A stretch of DNA of 64,000 nucleotides, from contig NZ_FMAJ01000008.1 of NCBI RefSeq assembly GCF_900094625.1, positions 1 through 64,000 on the forward strand, read 5' to 3'. Below the pieces are notes generated by a model. That model saw only the letters and a program-made list of their open reading frames with translations, did not search any database and had not been told where the DNA came from. Below are positions 14,806 through 22,052 of this stretch, in pieces. Each line of letters opens with the position of its first letter. The stretch's first letter is position 1. Origin of the DNA: Rhizobium aethiopicum. Its GTDB lineage: Bacteria > Pseudomonadota > Alphaproteobacteria > Rhizobiales > Rhizobiaceae. The translations under genes were made by a program, and so were the position numbers.

Positions 14806-16199
14806 TGCTAGAGGCAACTTCAGTGGACGGCGTTCGTGTGGCCGGTTCTTTTCGCGATCCCGCTGGTTATGTATTTCGGCGTGGCGACAGCTTCTTCCGT
14901 GCCGTGACGGAGTACGGCGCTGCGGGCTATACTGCAGCTAAGGCTGCCGGTATTCTCAAATGGTTGAGTGACGATGGGCGGTTGGTTCGTGTACTCCAAG
15001 AGCAACCGAGCAGCGATGGAAGCTCAATCGTCTTAGAAGTCGAGCGTCTTCCTTGGATCACGCACCCATACGAGTGGTCATTCCGGCTGCTGAAAACCGC
15101 AGCGATATTCCATCTTGATTTGCACCTGGCTCTCCTGGACAAGGGGTTCACACTTTCAGACGCCACGGCGTACAACGTTCAATTTGTAGGCCCTAACCCG
15201 ATTTTTATTGACCATCTCTCGATCCAACCTTATCGAGATGGCGAATTTTGGACTGGCCATCGTCAATTCTGTGAGCAGTTCCTAAACCCTCTGCTTTTGC
15301 GTGCCTATTTGGATGTTCCACACAACGCATGGTACCGGGGATCCATGGAGGGCATTGCGGTTTCCGATCTGGCAAAGATTCTGCCATTTTATAAGAAGCT
15401 CTCTTGGAACGTTCTAACGAACATCGTTCTGCAAGATAAGTTTCAATCTGGTACGAGCAGCAACGAGAAAAAGTTCTCGGTAAAAGAACGCAAGCTACCG
15501 AAGCAAGCGTTCACGGGAATGTTAAGACAGATGCGCGCTTGGATTTCCCGGCTTCAGCCTGCGGATAAAAAGAAAACAGTCTGGGCTGACTATTCTCTTG
15601 TAAACACTTACAATGACGCCGAGCGCGAAGCCAAACATGATTTTGTCGGCGGCTATGTCCGATCGGCTCGACCTAAGACGGTGATCGATCTGGGTTGCAA
15701 TACCGGCGAATACTCAGAGCGCGCACTTGCATCCGGTGCAACATCAGTTGTTGGGTTTGATTTCGACGTGCAGGCACTAGATCGCGCGTATGACAATGCA
15801 ATCTCGCGAAAGCTGAATATGCTTCCTCTGTTTCTTGATGCGAGAAACCCGTCGCCCAACCAAGGCTGGATGGGGACCGAACGTTTAGGATTCGGCGAGA
15901 GAATTATAGCCGACGGCTTACTGGCGCTGGCGTTTGAGCATCACCTTGCGATTGCACATAATGTGCCGCTAGACCAGCTTGTTCGATGGCTTCTTTTGAT
16001 CGCTCCGACTGGCGTAATTGAGTTCGTCCCGAAATCCGACCCGACGGTACAGCGTATGCTTGCACTTAGGGATGACATCTTTCCGAATTACGACGTTCAT
16101 GAATTTGAGCGAATTCTGGCCGCCCATGCTGTAATCGAACGACGTCAGGTAGTTTCGGAGTCGGGGAGAACGCTTTTCCAGTTTAGGCGAGGCAACTAG
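14805..16199 (+). CDS. NoeA-like protein: kinase-like N-terminal half plus SAM methyltransferase
   Basis: A 464-residue protein. The C-terminal part (from ~residue 265) is a class I methyltransferase with 'TVIDLGCNTGEYSERALASG' and 'VVGFDFDVQALDRAY'. The N-terminal part has 'FTLSDATAYNVQF' followed by 'PIFIDHLSIQ', a D-x4-N...D pattern that recalls the catalytic and metal-binding residues of aminoglycoside-phosphotransferase-like kinases. No clear ATP-binding lysine was found, so the kinase idea is tentative. Overall length and layout resemble the rhizobial nodulation protein NoeA. It lies next to the O-antigen exporter and is coupled to the small membrane protein. A role in modifying or capping surface glycan is inferred. 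Confidence 0.65.
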   Translation: MLEATSVDGVRVAGSFRDPAGYVFRRGDSFFRAVTEYGAAGYTAAKAAGILKWLSDDGRLVRVLQEQPSSDGSSIVLEVERLPWITHPYEWSFRLLKTAAIFHLDLHLALLDKGFTLSDATAYNVQFVGPNPIFIDHLSIQPYRDGEFWTGHRQFCEQFLNPLLLRAYLDVPHNAWYRGSMEGIAVSDLAKILPFYKKLSWNVLTNIVLQDKFQSGTSSNEKKFSVKERKLPKQAFTGMLRQMRAWISRLQPADKKKTVWADYSLVNTYNDAEREAKHDFVGGYVRSARPKTVIDLGCNTGEYSERALASGATSVVGFDFDVQALDRAYDNAISRKLNMLPLFLDARNPSPNQGWMGTERLGFGERIIADGLLALAFEHHLAIAHNVPLDQLVRWLLLIAPTGVIEFVPKSDPTVQRMLALRDDIFPNYDVHEFERILAAHAVIERRQVVSESGRTLFQFRRGN

Positions 16200-16296
16200 G
16201 ATTTTGTTGACTGGCTAAGAGGCGCAGGTCGAAATCGCGGTTTGCCGTGGCAAGTCGTGGAAATCGATATTACTGGCCGTCAAAGCTTGTTCCTTT

Positions 16297-16440
16297 GCGA
16301 TGTGGACAGCTGCGGATTGTACTAAAGGGGTCGAGCCAATGGCCTACCTCACCGACGTCATCAACAAGATGAGCAACGTCATCGCAACAACCAGATCGAT
16401 GATCGCTACCCTGGGCCTATGCCGAGAAGCCATAAGCCAA
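16297..16440 (+). pseudogene. IS66 TnpC C-terminal fragment
   Basis: The plus strand reads 'DCTKGVEPMAYLTDVINKMS' and, after a frameshift, a stretch like the usual IS66 TnpC end (NHRNNQIDDR ... PWAYAEKP-like). Only the last ~45 codons remain, broken by at least one frameshift. It abuts the right end of the older IS3 element at 16451. It is a trace of an earlier IS66 insertion and is on the opposite strand from the IS66 element at 405-2736. Confidence 0.6.
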
Positions 16441-16506
16441 GGCATGGCGATGAAGTGCACCCCGATTTTGGGCCAGCGGGAGCTGGAATTTTTCCGGGGT
16501 TAAGGC

Positions 16507-16707
16507 TCAGCTCGGCGGGGGTGCCGATGAGCCGTTCATGAGCGAAATCGGTACCTTGTTGCCGATCGCGCTATGTGGCCGGAACTCGTTATAGTCTCTA
16601 CGCCAATCCTCCATCTTCGAACGCGTGTCGTCAAGGCTCATGAACCAATGGGCGTTCAGGCACTCGGCGCGGAACTTGCCGTTGAAACTCTCAATGTAGC
16701 TGTTGTC
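16507..16707 (-). pseudogene. IS3 transposase OrfB, C-terminal fragment (older copy)
   Basis: The minus strand encodes the end of an IS3 OrfB, from 'DNSYIESFNGKFRAECLNAH' to 'NKVPISLMNGSSAPPPS' and a stop. It contains the third catalytic acidic residue (E of YIESFNG) but lacks the rest of the DDE core. It is almost identical to the matching end of the intact orfB at 16767-16967. Confidence 0.85.
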
Positions 16708-16766
16708 GGTCTGAAGTGCTACCCGATTTTGGGCCAGCGGGAGCTGGAATTTTCCGGGGTTAAGGC

Positions 16767-17660
16767 TCAGCTCGGCGGGGGTGCCGATGAGCCGTTCATG
16801 AGCGAAATCGGCACCTTGTTGCCGATCGCGCTGTGTGGCCGGAACTCGTTATAGTCTCTACGCCAATCCTCCATCTTCAAGCGCGTGTCTTCAAGGCTCA
16901 TGAACCAATGGGCGTTCAGGCACTCGGCGCGGAACTTGCCGTTGAAACTCTCGATGTAGCTGTTGTCCTTCGGCTTGCCGGGACGGGAGAAGTCGAGCAC
17001 GACACCCTTGTGGTAGGCCCACAGATCAAGATCTCGGGAGATGAATTCACTGCCATTATCGACACGAATGGACGCCGGATACCCGACTTGCCGGCATACT
17101 CGTTCGAGCGTTTGGACCACGTCCTCGCCTTTGTAGTTGAAGCGTGCATCGGCCGCTGGCGAGAAGCGCGAGAAGGTATCGACCACCGTCAGCACCCGGA
17201 TCTTGCGCCCGGTGGCCAACTGGTCATGAACGAAATCCATCGCCCAGACATGGTTGGAATCGGTCGGTTCCGTGCGGTCAGCCCGCAGCTTTGCCTTGAC
17301 CCGACGCTTGGGAACCTTGTTGCGGAGTTGCAGGTCCATCTCCTTGTAAAGGCGATAGATTCGCTTCGGGTTGACGGGCCAGCCGTCACGCTTGATCAGG
17401 ACATGCACACGCCTATAGCCGTAGCGCACCCGTGTCTGCCAGATGTCTTTGATCTTCAGCTTCAGTTCGGCCTGCTCACCGCGCCTGGACTTGTAGACAT
17501 ACAGCGACCGGTCAATCTTCAGCACCGAACATGCGCGCCGGATAGAAACCTTCCAGTCTGCCTTGATCGTGTCGACAAGCTTGCGCTTGCGGGCAGGCTT
17601 CAGAGCTTTTTTGCAGCACGTCCTGAAGCATTGCCTTGTCCAGCGACAGGTCGGCAACAA
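16767..17660 (-). CDS. IS3-family transposase OrfB (DDE integrase)
   Basis: A 297-residue frame with the complete IS3 OrfB: an N-terminal HTH_21-like region ('SIRRACSVLKIDRSLYVYKS', 'WQTRVRYGYRRVHVLIKR') and the rve catalytic core with all three acidic residues ('VWAMDFVHD', 'IRVDNGSEFISRDLD', 'YIESFNGKFRAEC'). It normally functions only as an OrfAB fusion made by -1 frameshifting. The A-rich slippery site (CAAAAAAGC on the minus strand) is present in the overlap with orfA, but orfA carries a frameshift. Activity of this copy is therefore doubtful. Confidence 0.9.
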   Translation of the reverse strand: MLPTCRWTRQCFRTCCKKALKPARKRKLVDTIKADWKVSIRRACSVLKIDRSLYVYKSRRGEQAELKLKIKDIWQTRVRYGYRRVHVLIKRDGWPVNPKRIYRLYKEMDLQLRNKVPKRRVKAKLRADRTEPTDSNHVWAMDFVHDQLATGRKIRVLTVVDTFSRFSPAADARFNYKGEDVVQTLERVCRQVGYPASIRVDNGSEFISRDLDLWAYHKGVVLDFSRPGKPKDNSYIESFNGKFRAECLNAHWFMSLEDTRLKMEDWRRDYNEFRPHSAIGNKVPISLMNGSSAPPPS

Positions 17661-17866
17661 TCCGCTTCAGCTTGGCATTTTCCTCTTCGAGCTGGCGAAG
17701 ACGCTTCATCTCTGAGGGCATCAAGCCGGCATACTTTTTGCGCCAATTGTAAAACGTCGCGTCCGAGATGCCGGCTTTGCGGCACACCTCACCGACCGGT
17801 GTTCCGTCCTCTGCCTGCTTCAACACGAAACGCGATCTGCGCTTCCGAAAACTTCGAGGCCTTCAT
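17512..17866 (-). pseudogene. IS3-family transposase OrfA with one-base insertion
   Basis: The start ATG at 17866 reads 'MKASKFSEAQIAF', then loses frame at an AAA run (17828-17830) that has one base more than expected. The correct frame resumes with 'LKQAEDGTPVGEVCRKAGIS' (helix-turn-helix) and a leucine-zipper region. The frame reads past the slippery site to a stop at 17512. The extra base could be a real mutation or a sequencing error. If it is real, the element cannot make its transposase. Confidence 0.8.
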
Positions 17867-17947
17867 CGAATTCTCCTCTTCTTCCCATCAGGGATCATAA
17901 GTGGAAAATTCCAGGTCTGAATGGCCTAATTTAACGGGGGCACGTCA

Positions 17948-18330
17948 AATCCATCGCCCACACATGATTGGAATGGGTCGGTTCCATGCGGTCAGCTAGC
18001 AGCTTCGCCTTGACCCGTCGCTTGGGAACCTTGTTGCGCAGCTGCAGGCCCATCTCCTTGTAAAGGCGATAGATTCGATTCGGATTGATGGGCCATCCGT
18101 CACGCCTGAGCAGGACATGAACGCGACGATAACCGTAGCGCACGCGTGTCTGGCAGATGTCCTTAATCTTCAGCTTCAATTCGGCCCGCTCACCGCGCCT
18201 GGACTTGTAGACACGACCGGTCGATCTTCAACACCGAACACGCACGCCGGATCGAAACTTTCCAGTCCGCCTTTATCGTATCGATAAGTTTGCGCTTGCG
18301 GGCAGGCTTCAGAGCTTTTTTGACGGCACA
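17948..18330 (-). pseudogene. IS3 transposase OrfB, N-terminal fragment (older copy)
   Basis: The minus strand encodes 'KKALKPARKRKLIDTIKADW', 'SIRRACSVLKIDRS' and, after a small deletion at about 18210, 'RVRYGYRRVHVLLRRDGWPI' through 'SNHVWAMD'. It then runs into the terminal repeat of the younger element. It is very similar to the start of the orfB at 16767-17660 but is frameshifted and cut. Confidence 0.8.
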
Positions 18331-18590
18331 TTCTGCAGCATGGCCTTGTCCAGCGACAGGTCGGCGACGATCCGCTTCAGCTTGGCGTTCTCCTCCAGCT
18401 GCCGCAGCCGCTTCATTTCCGAGGGCATCCAGTCGGCGCATTTTTGCGCCAATTGTAAAGCGTCGCGTCCGAAATTCCTGCCTTGCGGCATAGTTCACCG
18501 ATCGGCGTGCCGTCCAGCGATGCTTCAGAACAAGGGCGATCTGCGCTTCGAAAACTTCCAGGCCGTCATCGAATTCTCCTATACTTCTCA
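18300..18590 (-). pseudogene. IS3 OrfA, decayed (older copy)
   Basis: Pieces of an OrfA are spread over different frames of the minus strand: 'DALQLAQKCADWMPSEMKRL' and 'LRQLEENAKLKRIVADLSLD', then 'KAMLQNVPSKKL'. Several single-base losses break the frame compared with the copy at 17512-17866. Confidence 0.75.
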
Positions 18591-18694
18591 CCAGGGATCC
18601 GAAACGAAAAATTATGATTTCAAATAGCCTAACCAATTGCGGGCACGTAAAACGGCAACAAAAGCTTCAAGAATGTCACTCCTATATGAGCGCG

Positions 18695-18715
18695 GCCCTC
18701 ACGGGAGGGCGTTTT
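18695..18715 (+). terminator. Intrinsic terminator-like hairpin
   Basis: GCCCTC (18695-18700), an ACGG loop and GAGGGC (18705-18710) are followed by GTTTT. It lies just right of the IS3 pair and may be the original terminator of the 14578-16199 transcript, displaced by the IS insertions. Confidence 0.5.
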
Positions 18716-18859
18716 GTGCGACAGGGTATGGATTTCAGGATCAGGCGTTGCAACCTGGCAACATAATTCTCAAGAGTGAGACAGTTCGGGTTTGTAGCTT
18801 GTCAGGAACTGCTATTTCAACTAGCAAGCGCATCGTTTCCAGTTTTGTGAGTGATAGTC

Positions 18860-19147
18860 ATGCAGCATCCAGAGGCGGGATATGTCCTTGCCGAAATCGC
18901 GAGCACTTTCCTGCCGCCGCTTAAGCGGGTGCAGCGTGTGCTCGGTTACTTCGCGGTGAGCGCGGTCTTCATTCACGCGGCTCCTTACAATGTCGAGCAC
19001 CCTTGGTTGATCGCTGCTGGCGTGGGGCTACTCGGCGGGGCAAGCCAGAGCGCCAGGATTGGGCAGATCGCGCTCCTGTATTTCGCAATGTTGGCGATCG
19101 TACCCGACCGGTTAATCACGAGCATTGCCTCTGCGCTTGGGCTTTAG
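18860..19147 (+). CDS. Small hydrophobic protein of unknown function
   Basis: A 95-residue protein with at least two likely membrane helices (around 'VLGYFAVSAVFIHAA' and 'LIAAGVGLLGGASQSA', with a third hydrophobic stretch 'IALLYFAMLAIVPD'). I do not recognise a named family. ATG 18860 is preferred; a GTG three codons upstream is possible. It lies between the IS3 pair and a dead gmd-fcl remnant and has no clear operon partner. Its composition fits a real protein, but no strong ribosome binding site is visible. Confidence 0.5.
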   Translation: MQHPEAGYVLAEIASTFLPPLKRVQRVLGYFAVSAVFIHAAPYNVEHPWLIAAGVGLLGGASQSARIGQIALLYFAMLAIVPDRLITSIASALGL

Positions 19148-19275
19148 CGCGCCCGCGGCCATAGCTAGGTAAGTCACCCGCGTCGACACTGGGTCGGACA
19201 TGACTTTGTTGATATAGACAACGGATCGTGAGCGACATGGAGGTTCGGGCTGGCGTCAGCTTGAGCCTACGCGGC

Positions 19276-19812
19276 AAGAATGCCAAAGCTCTGCGCTTAT
19301 CGAATTGTTGTGAAATATCGCGAGGCATACGGCGTGCATGCATCGAACCGCATTCTGTTCAACCATGAAAGTCCGCTTCGAGGCGAGACCTTCGTCACGC
19401 GCAAGATCACCATGGCAGTCCCGCAATCCATCTCGGCCTTCAGGACAAACTCTTCCCGGCAACCTCGACGCCAAGCCTGACTGGGGCCACGCGCCAATAT
19501 GTCGATGGCATGTGGCTCATGCTGCAATAGGACAAGCTAGACGAGTACGTATTGGCGACGGGGAGACGACCAGCGTCCGCCAGTTTGTCGAGTGGGCTTT
19601 TGCCGATATTGGCATCGCTTTAGAGTGGAGGGGGCGGGCGTTGACGAAAAAGGGCTATGATTCCTCCTCCGGCGCCACGAAAGTTGATGAGCAATCAGAA
19701 GCTGCAGGACATGGGCTGGAAACCGCGCATCTCGCTTGAAGATGGCATCCGAGCCACTTACGCCTGGTTTCTGGAGTTCGAAAACAGATCGGATCCAGCG
19801 GCCCGCACCTGA
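19276..19812 (+). pseudogene. Fused remnant of gmd and fcl (GDP-fucose genes)
   Basis: The plus strand reads the middle of a Gmd ('KYREAYGVHASNRILFNHES', 'RGETFVTRKIT'), then, after a frameshift, 'GNLDAKPDWGHA' and 'ETTSVRQFVEWAFADIGIAL'. Beyond ~19680 it switches to the C-terminus of a GDP-fucose synthase ('KLQDMGWKPRISLEDGIRAT', 'YAWFLEFEN') ending at TGA 19810-19812. Both genes are truncated, frameshifted and joined by a deletion. The sequence is not a copy of the live gmd/fcl at 4061-6082: the residues differ and it lies on the other strand. Confidence 0.85.
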
Positions 19813-19869
19813 GCCAGAGAACTTTGCAGGATGGAGCGTCGTCGAAGACTGAGACGGATCATCTCCGGC

Positions 19870-20877
19870 TCAGCCTTTTGGCTCGTTTTCGCGGATTTCC
19901 GGTTTCCGCAGCGCCTCGACTTCCTCGGAAAGTCGATCCTTGATATCGTCGTGAGCGTCGGATGCAACCGCGGCGGCACGTTGATATGCGCTTGAAGCAA
20001 TGGCTGCTCCTTGATCGGCAAGCTCGGCCGCCTGAGCGCCGATCGCTTCCTTGGCGGAATCCGATGCTTCGCCTGCCAATTCATCTTCGGTTTCGGTGCT
20101 TGGAAGTGCCGCGCCGATTGCAGCTCCTACTGCAAAGGCCAACGCGCCTCCGACCAGTGGCTGATCGCGAAACTGGCGGAGGATCAGAGTGTTAAGGCTG
20201 TTTGTCTGGTCGCGCAGGGTTGCTCCGGCAGATGAGGTGCGGTCGGCCAGCGAGCTTGCTGTTGCCCTCGCGCCATCGGTCATGTTTTGCGCCGCGGTCT
20301 TCGCCTGTTGCCATTTTTCGGCGGCCCAGCCGGTTGCGGCATCCAGGATCGCTCCCGTTTCATCGAGTATCTGATCGACTTGCTTGCCGCTGGCATCGAC
20401 GAAACCGCGATAGGTCTTGCCTGTTTCATCGATAAAATGACCCGCGCGGCCCCCCGTTTCGTCAGTTAGTGCCTTCAGGGTTTTGCCGGTGCTGTCGGCG
20501 AAATGGCTATATCGCTGTCCACCGACCGATGCGGGCGGACCGAGACGGCGCACAGGCCCCTGAACCGGATAAAGCGCATATTCGGGCTCGGTGGAAGACG
20601 TCGCTGCGGTCTCCGATGAAGGGGTGCCTTTGGCCATTAGCCAGGCCAGACTGACGCCCATCAACGCCACCGGCAACGGATTTTCCTTCAGGGTCCGGCC
20701 AAGGTTCCCAACGAATTCGCTGCCCCCGCTGTTCTTCGCGTAGGCGAGAAGCTCGTCGACCATCTGCCCGGGCGACATCCGCTCCTGGATCGCGTCGATA
20801 CGTTCCCCAAGTCGCTGGCGATCTTGATCGATTTCCCGCTGAAGCTCAGCGGACGTTTTGTCTGTAGACGTTTCCAT
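19870..20877 (-). CDS. DUF3618-domain protein
   Basis: A 335-residue protein whose N-terminus (~residues 5-70: 'TSAELQREIDQDRQRLGERI', 'DAIQERMSPGQMVDELLAYA') matches the DUF3618 pattern. It is followed by a short hydrophobic stretch, a long alanine-, aspartate- and threonine-rich central part likely to be helical (repeated 'DETG' motifs), and a glycine-rich hydrophobic segment ('LVGGALAFAVGAAIGAALPS'). It ends in a charged tail. It is the last gene of a three-gene operon with a holin-like protein and a nutrient-deprivation-type protein; the start overlaps the upstream stop (TGATG). A function in the envelope under stress is inferred from the promoter, not from the domain. Confidence 0.8.
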   Translation of the reverse strand: METSTDKTSAELQREIDQDRQRLGERIDAIQERMSPGQMVDELLAYAKNSGGSEFVGNLGRTLKENPLPVALMGVSLAWLMAKGTPSSETAATSSTEPEYALYPVQGPVRRLGPPASVGGQRYSHFADSTGKTLKALTDETGGRAGHFIDETGKTYRGFVDASGKQVDQILDETGAILDAATGWAAEKWQQAKTAAQNMTDGARATASSLADRTSSAGATLRDQTNSLNTLILRQFRDQPLVGGALAFAVGAAIGAALPSTETEDELAGEASDSAKEAIGAQAAELADQGAAIASSAYQRAAAVASDAHDDIKDRLSEEVEALRKPEIRENEPKG

Positions 20878-21293
20878 CAAAGTTTGTCCTTCACGGTTTG
20901 CACATCGCGGCGAAGCGAAGTCGTCGTCCGGTCAAGCGCCAAATTGCCGCGACGGAAGGCGGCAATACCTCGCCTGATCATTATCCATGCTATGATGCCG
21001 ATCACGAGACTGACGGTGACGGAGGCGAGCGCAGTGGCCTCAGGTTGGCCAAATCCTTGCGCCACGAGCAACGCGGCTACACCGCTGACGATGGCGCTCA
21101 ACAGCACACCGATGGCACCGATCGCCAGGACCATTCCTATCAGAAGGACTTCGACGCCGCTCAGTGCAGCCGACAGCTTCTCCGATGCTTCGGTTTTAGC
21201 GAGATCGATCTCTTTGCGCAGAAGAGTTGTGACGTCCCTCAAGAGCCCGCCGATCAATTCGGCCAATGGTGTGTTTTCGGACGGATTAGCCAT
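20877..21293 (-). CDS. Holin superfamily III / YqjE-like membrane protein
   Basis: A 138-residue protein with a polar, amphipathic N-terminus ('GGLLRDVTTLLRKEIDLAKT') and two adjacent transmembrane helices ('LLIGMVLAIGAIGVLLSAIV', 'ATALASVTVSLVIGIIAWIM'), as in the phage_holin_3_6 / YqjE family. Despite the name these are usually chromosomal envelope proteins, not phage holins. ATG 21293 has GAGGAC nine bases upstream and is preferred to 21308. It is the middle gene of the operon. Confidence 0.8.
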   Translation of the reverse strand: MANPSENTPLAELIGGLLRDVTTLLRKEIDLAKTEASEKLSAALSGVEVLLIGMVLAIGAIGVLLSAIVSGVAALLVAQGFGQPEATALASVTVSLVIGIIAWIMIRRGIAAFRRGNLALDRTTTSLRRDVQTVKDKL

Positions 21294-21807
21294 TTGGGTT
21301 GTCCTCATAGTCAGAAATCGTCTTGCGCGCCGACGGCGCAGCTGTCCGAGCTTTATCGGTCCGTTTTGCGGAGGCGATCAAAAACCGACTAGCGGCCAAT
21401 CCGGCAAACGCCGCGATGCCGAGAAAGGCGATGGGCTGCTTGCGGCCGAAATTCTCGGCTAAGACAGCCATCTCACCGAGGTCCTTGCCCTCAATCCTGT
21501 TCGCGACCCTCTCAGCAGTGCGGCCGATTTCACGGGCGTAGCGTCCGACCTGTTGCTGATCGGAACCCTCCAGTTCCGCGCCAACCTTTTCCAGTGCCGC
21601 TGCAATGCCGCTCACCTGGCGGGCGGCAAAATGCGCCTGCTCCGAAACGACGTCACTGGCCTTTTCCAAGGCGGCGCTGGATGCCTCCTTCGCCGCCTCC
21701 CTAGTTGAGCGGATATCTTCACTGATCTTGTTCTTTAGGTCTGTGGCTGGTGAGGCGGTCGCAGACTGACTGCGTTCTCCTTCCGAAATGGAAAATTCGT
21801 CAGACAT
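21286..21807 (-). CDS. Nutrient-deprivation-induced-type protein
   Basis: A 173-residue protein: a polar, helical N-terminal two thirds ('LKNKISEDIRSTREAAKEAS', 'ALEKASDVVSEQAHFAARQV') followed by a hydrophobic stretch ('QPIAFLGIAAFAGLAASRFL') and a basic tail. This matches rhizobial proteins annotated as nutrient-deprivation-induced. It is the first gene of the stress operon and has an EcfG-type promoter 36 bp upstream of its ATG. The molecular function is unknown; a membrane-anchored stress protein is the simplest reading. Confidence 0.75.
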   Translation of the reverse strand: MSDEFSISEGERSQSATASPATDLKNKISEDIRSTREAAKEASSAALEKASDVVSEQAHFAARQVSGIAAALEKVGAELEGSDQQQVGRYAREIGRTAERVANRIEGKDLGEMAVLAENFGRKQPIAFLGIAAFAGLAASRFLIASAKRTDKARTAAPSARKTISDYEDNPNG

Positions 21808-21842
21808 CGCGGGCTCCGTCGATTTGATGTTTGCAAGCGCCG

Positions 21843-21867
21843 AACCTCAATCTTCTAGTTTTGTTCC
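21843..21867 (-). promoter_or_regulatory. EcfG (RpoE2)-type general stress promoter
   Basis: On the minus strand, GGAAC (21867-21863) and GGTT (21846-21843) are separated by 16 bases, close to the alphaproteobacterial EcfG consensus GGAAC-N16/17-CGTT. It faces the three-gene operon 21807-19870. The same kind of operon is known to belong to the general stress response in rhizobia. Confidence 0.7.
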
Positions 21868-22052
21868 CCAGGAAAAACGTGCCGGAGGCGGGCGCCGCCC
21901 GTCTGGCGCCAGCCGCTGAACGACAGTTCGGCCATTAAGCCGGGGAGCCCGATGTGGTTAGCACGCGGAGTATTGTAGAATATGTTGATGTACGCATAAT
22001 TTCTGCCGCTGGCGCTGCCAGGCAAGATCGGGCGAGGGCTCTGGGGGATCCC

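Larger units (their letters stand above)
16712..17947 (-). mobile_element. Younger IS3-family element (1236 bp) inside the older copy
   Basis: The ends are imperfect terminal repeats: TGAAGTGCTACCC from 16712 on the plus strand and TGACGTGCCCCCG from 17947 on the minus strand. The ~255 bp from its right end are nearly identical to 16451-16707, which forms a direct repeat. It contains an apparently intact orfB and an orfA with one extra base. No matching short target duplication is seen (flanks ggtc and aatc), which fits insertion followed by deletion or recombination between copies. Confidence 0.8.
16451..18650 (-). mobile_element. Older IS3-family element, split by a younger related copy
   Basis: The right terminal repeat begins TGAAGTGCACCCCGATTTTG at 16451. 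The left terminal repeat, read on the minus strand from 18650, begins TTACGTGCCCGC. Inside are the C-terminal end of orfB (16507-16707), the N-terminal half of orfB (17948-18330) and a damaged orfA. About 265 bp of the orfB middle is missing at the point where the younger copy sits. Several frameshifts show that this copy is dead. Confidence 0.75.

Noticed and set aside
20877..21293. The holin-superfamily protein as a sign of a prophage.
   Set aside because: No other phage gene is near, and YqjE-like proteins of this type are normal chromosomal envelope proteins.
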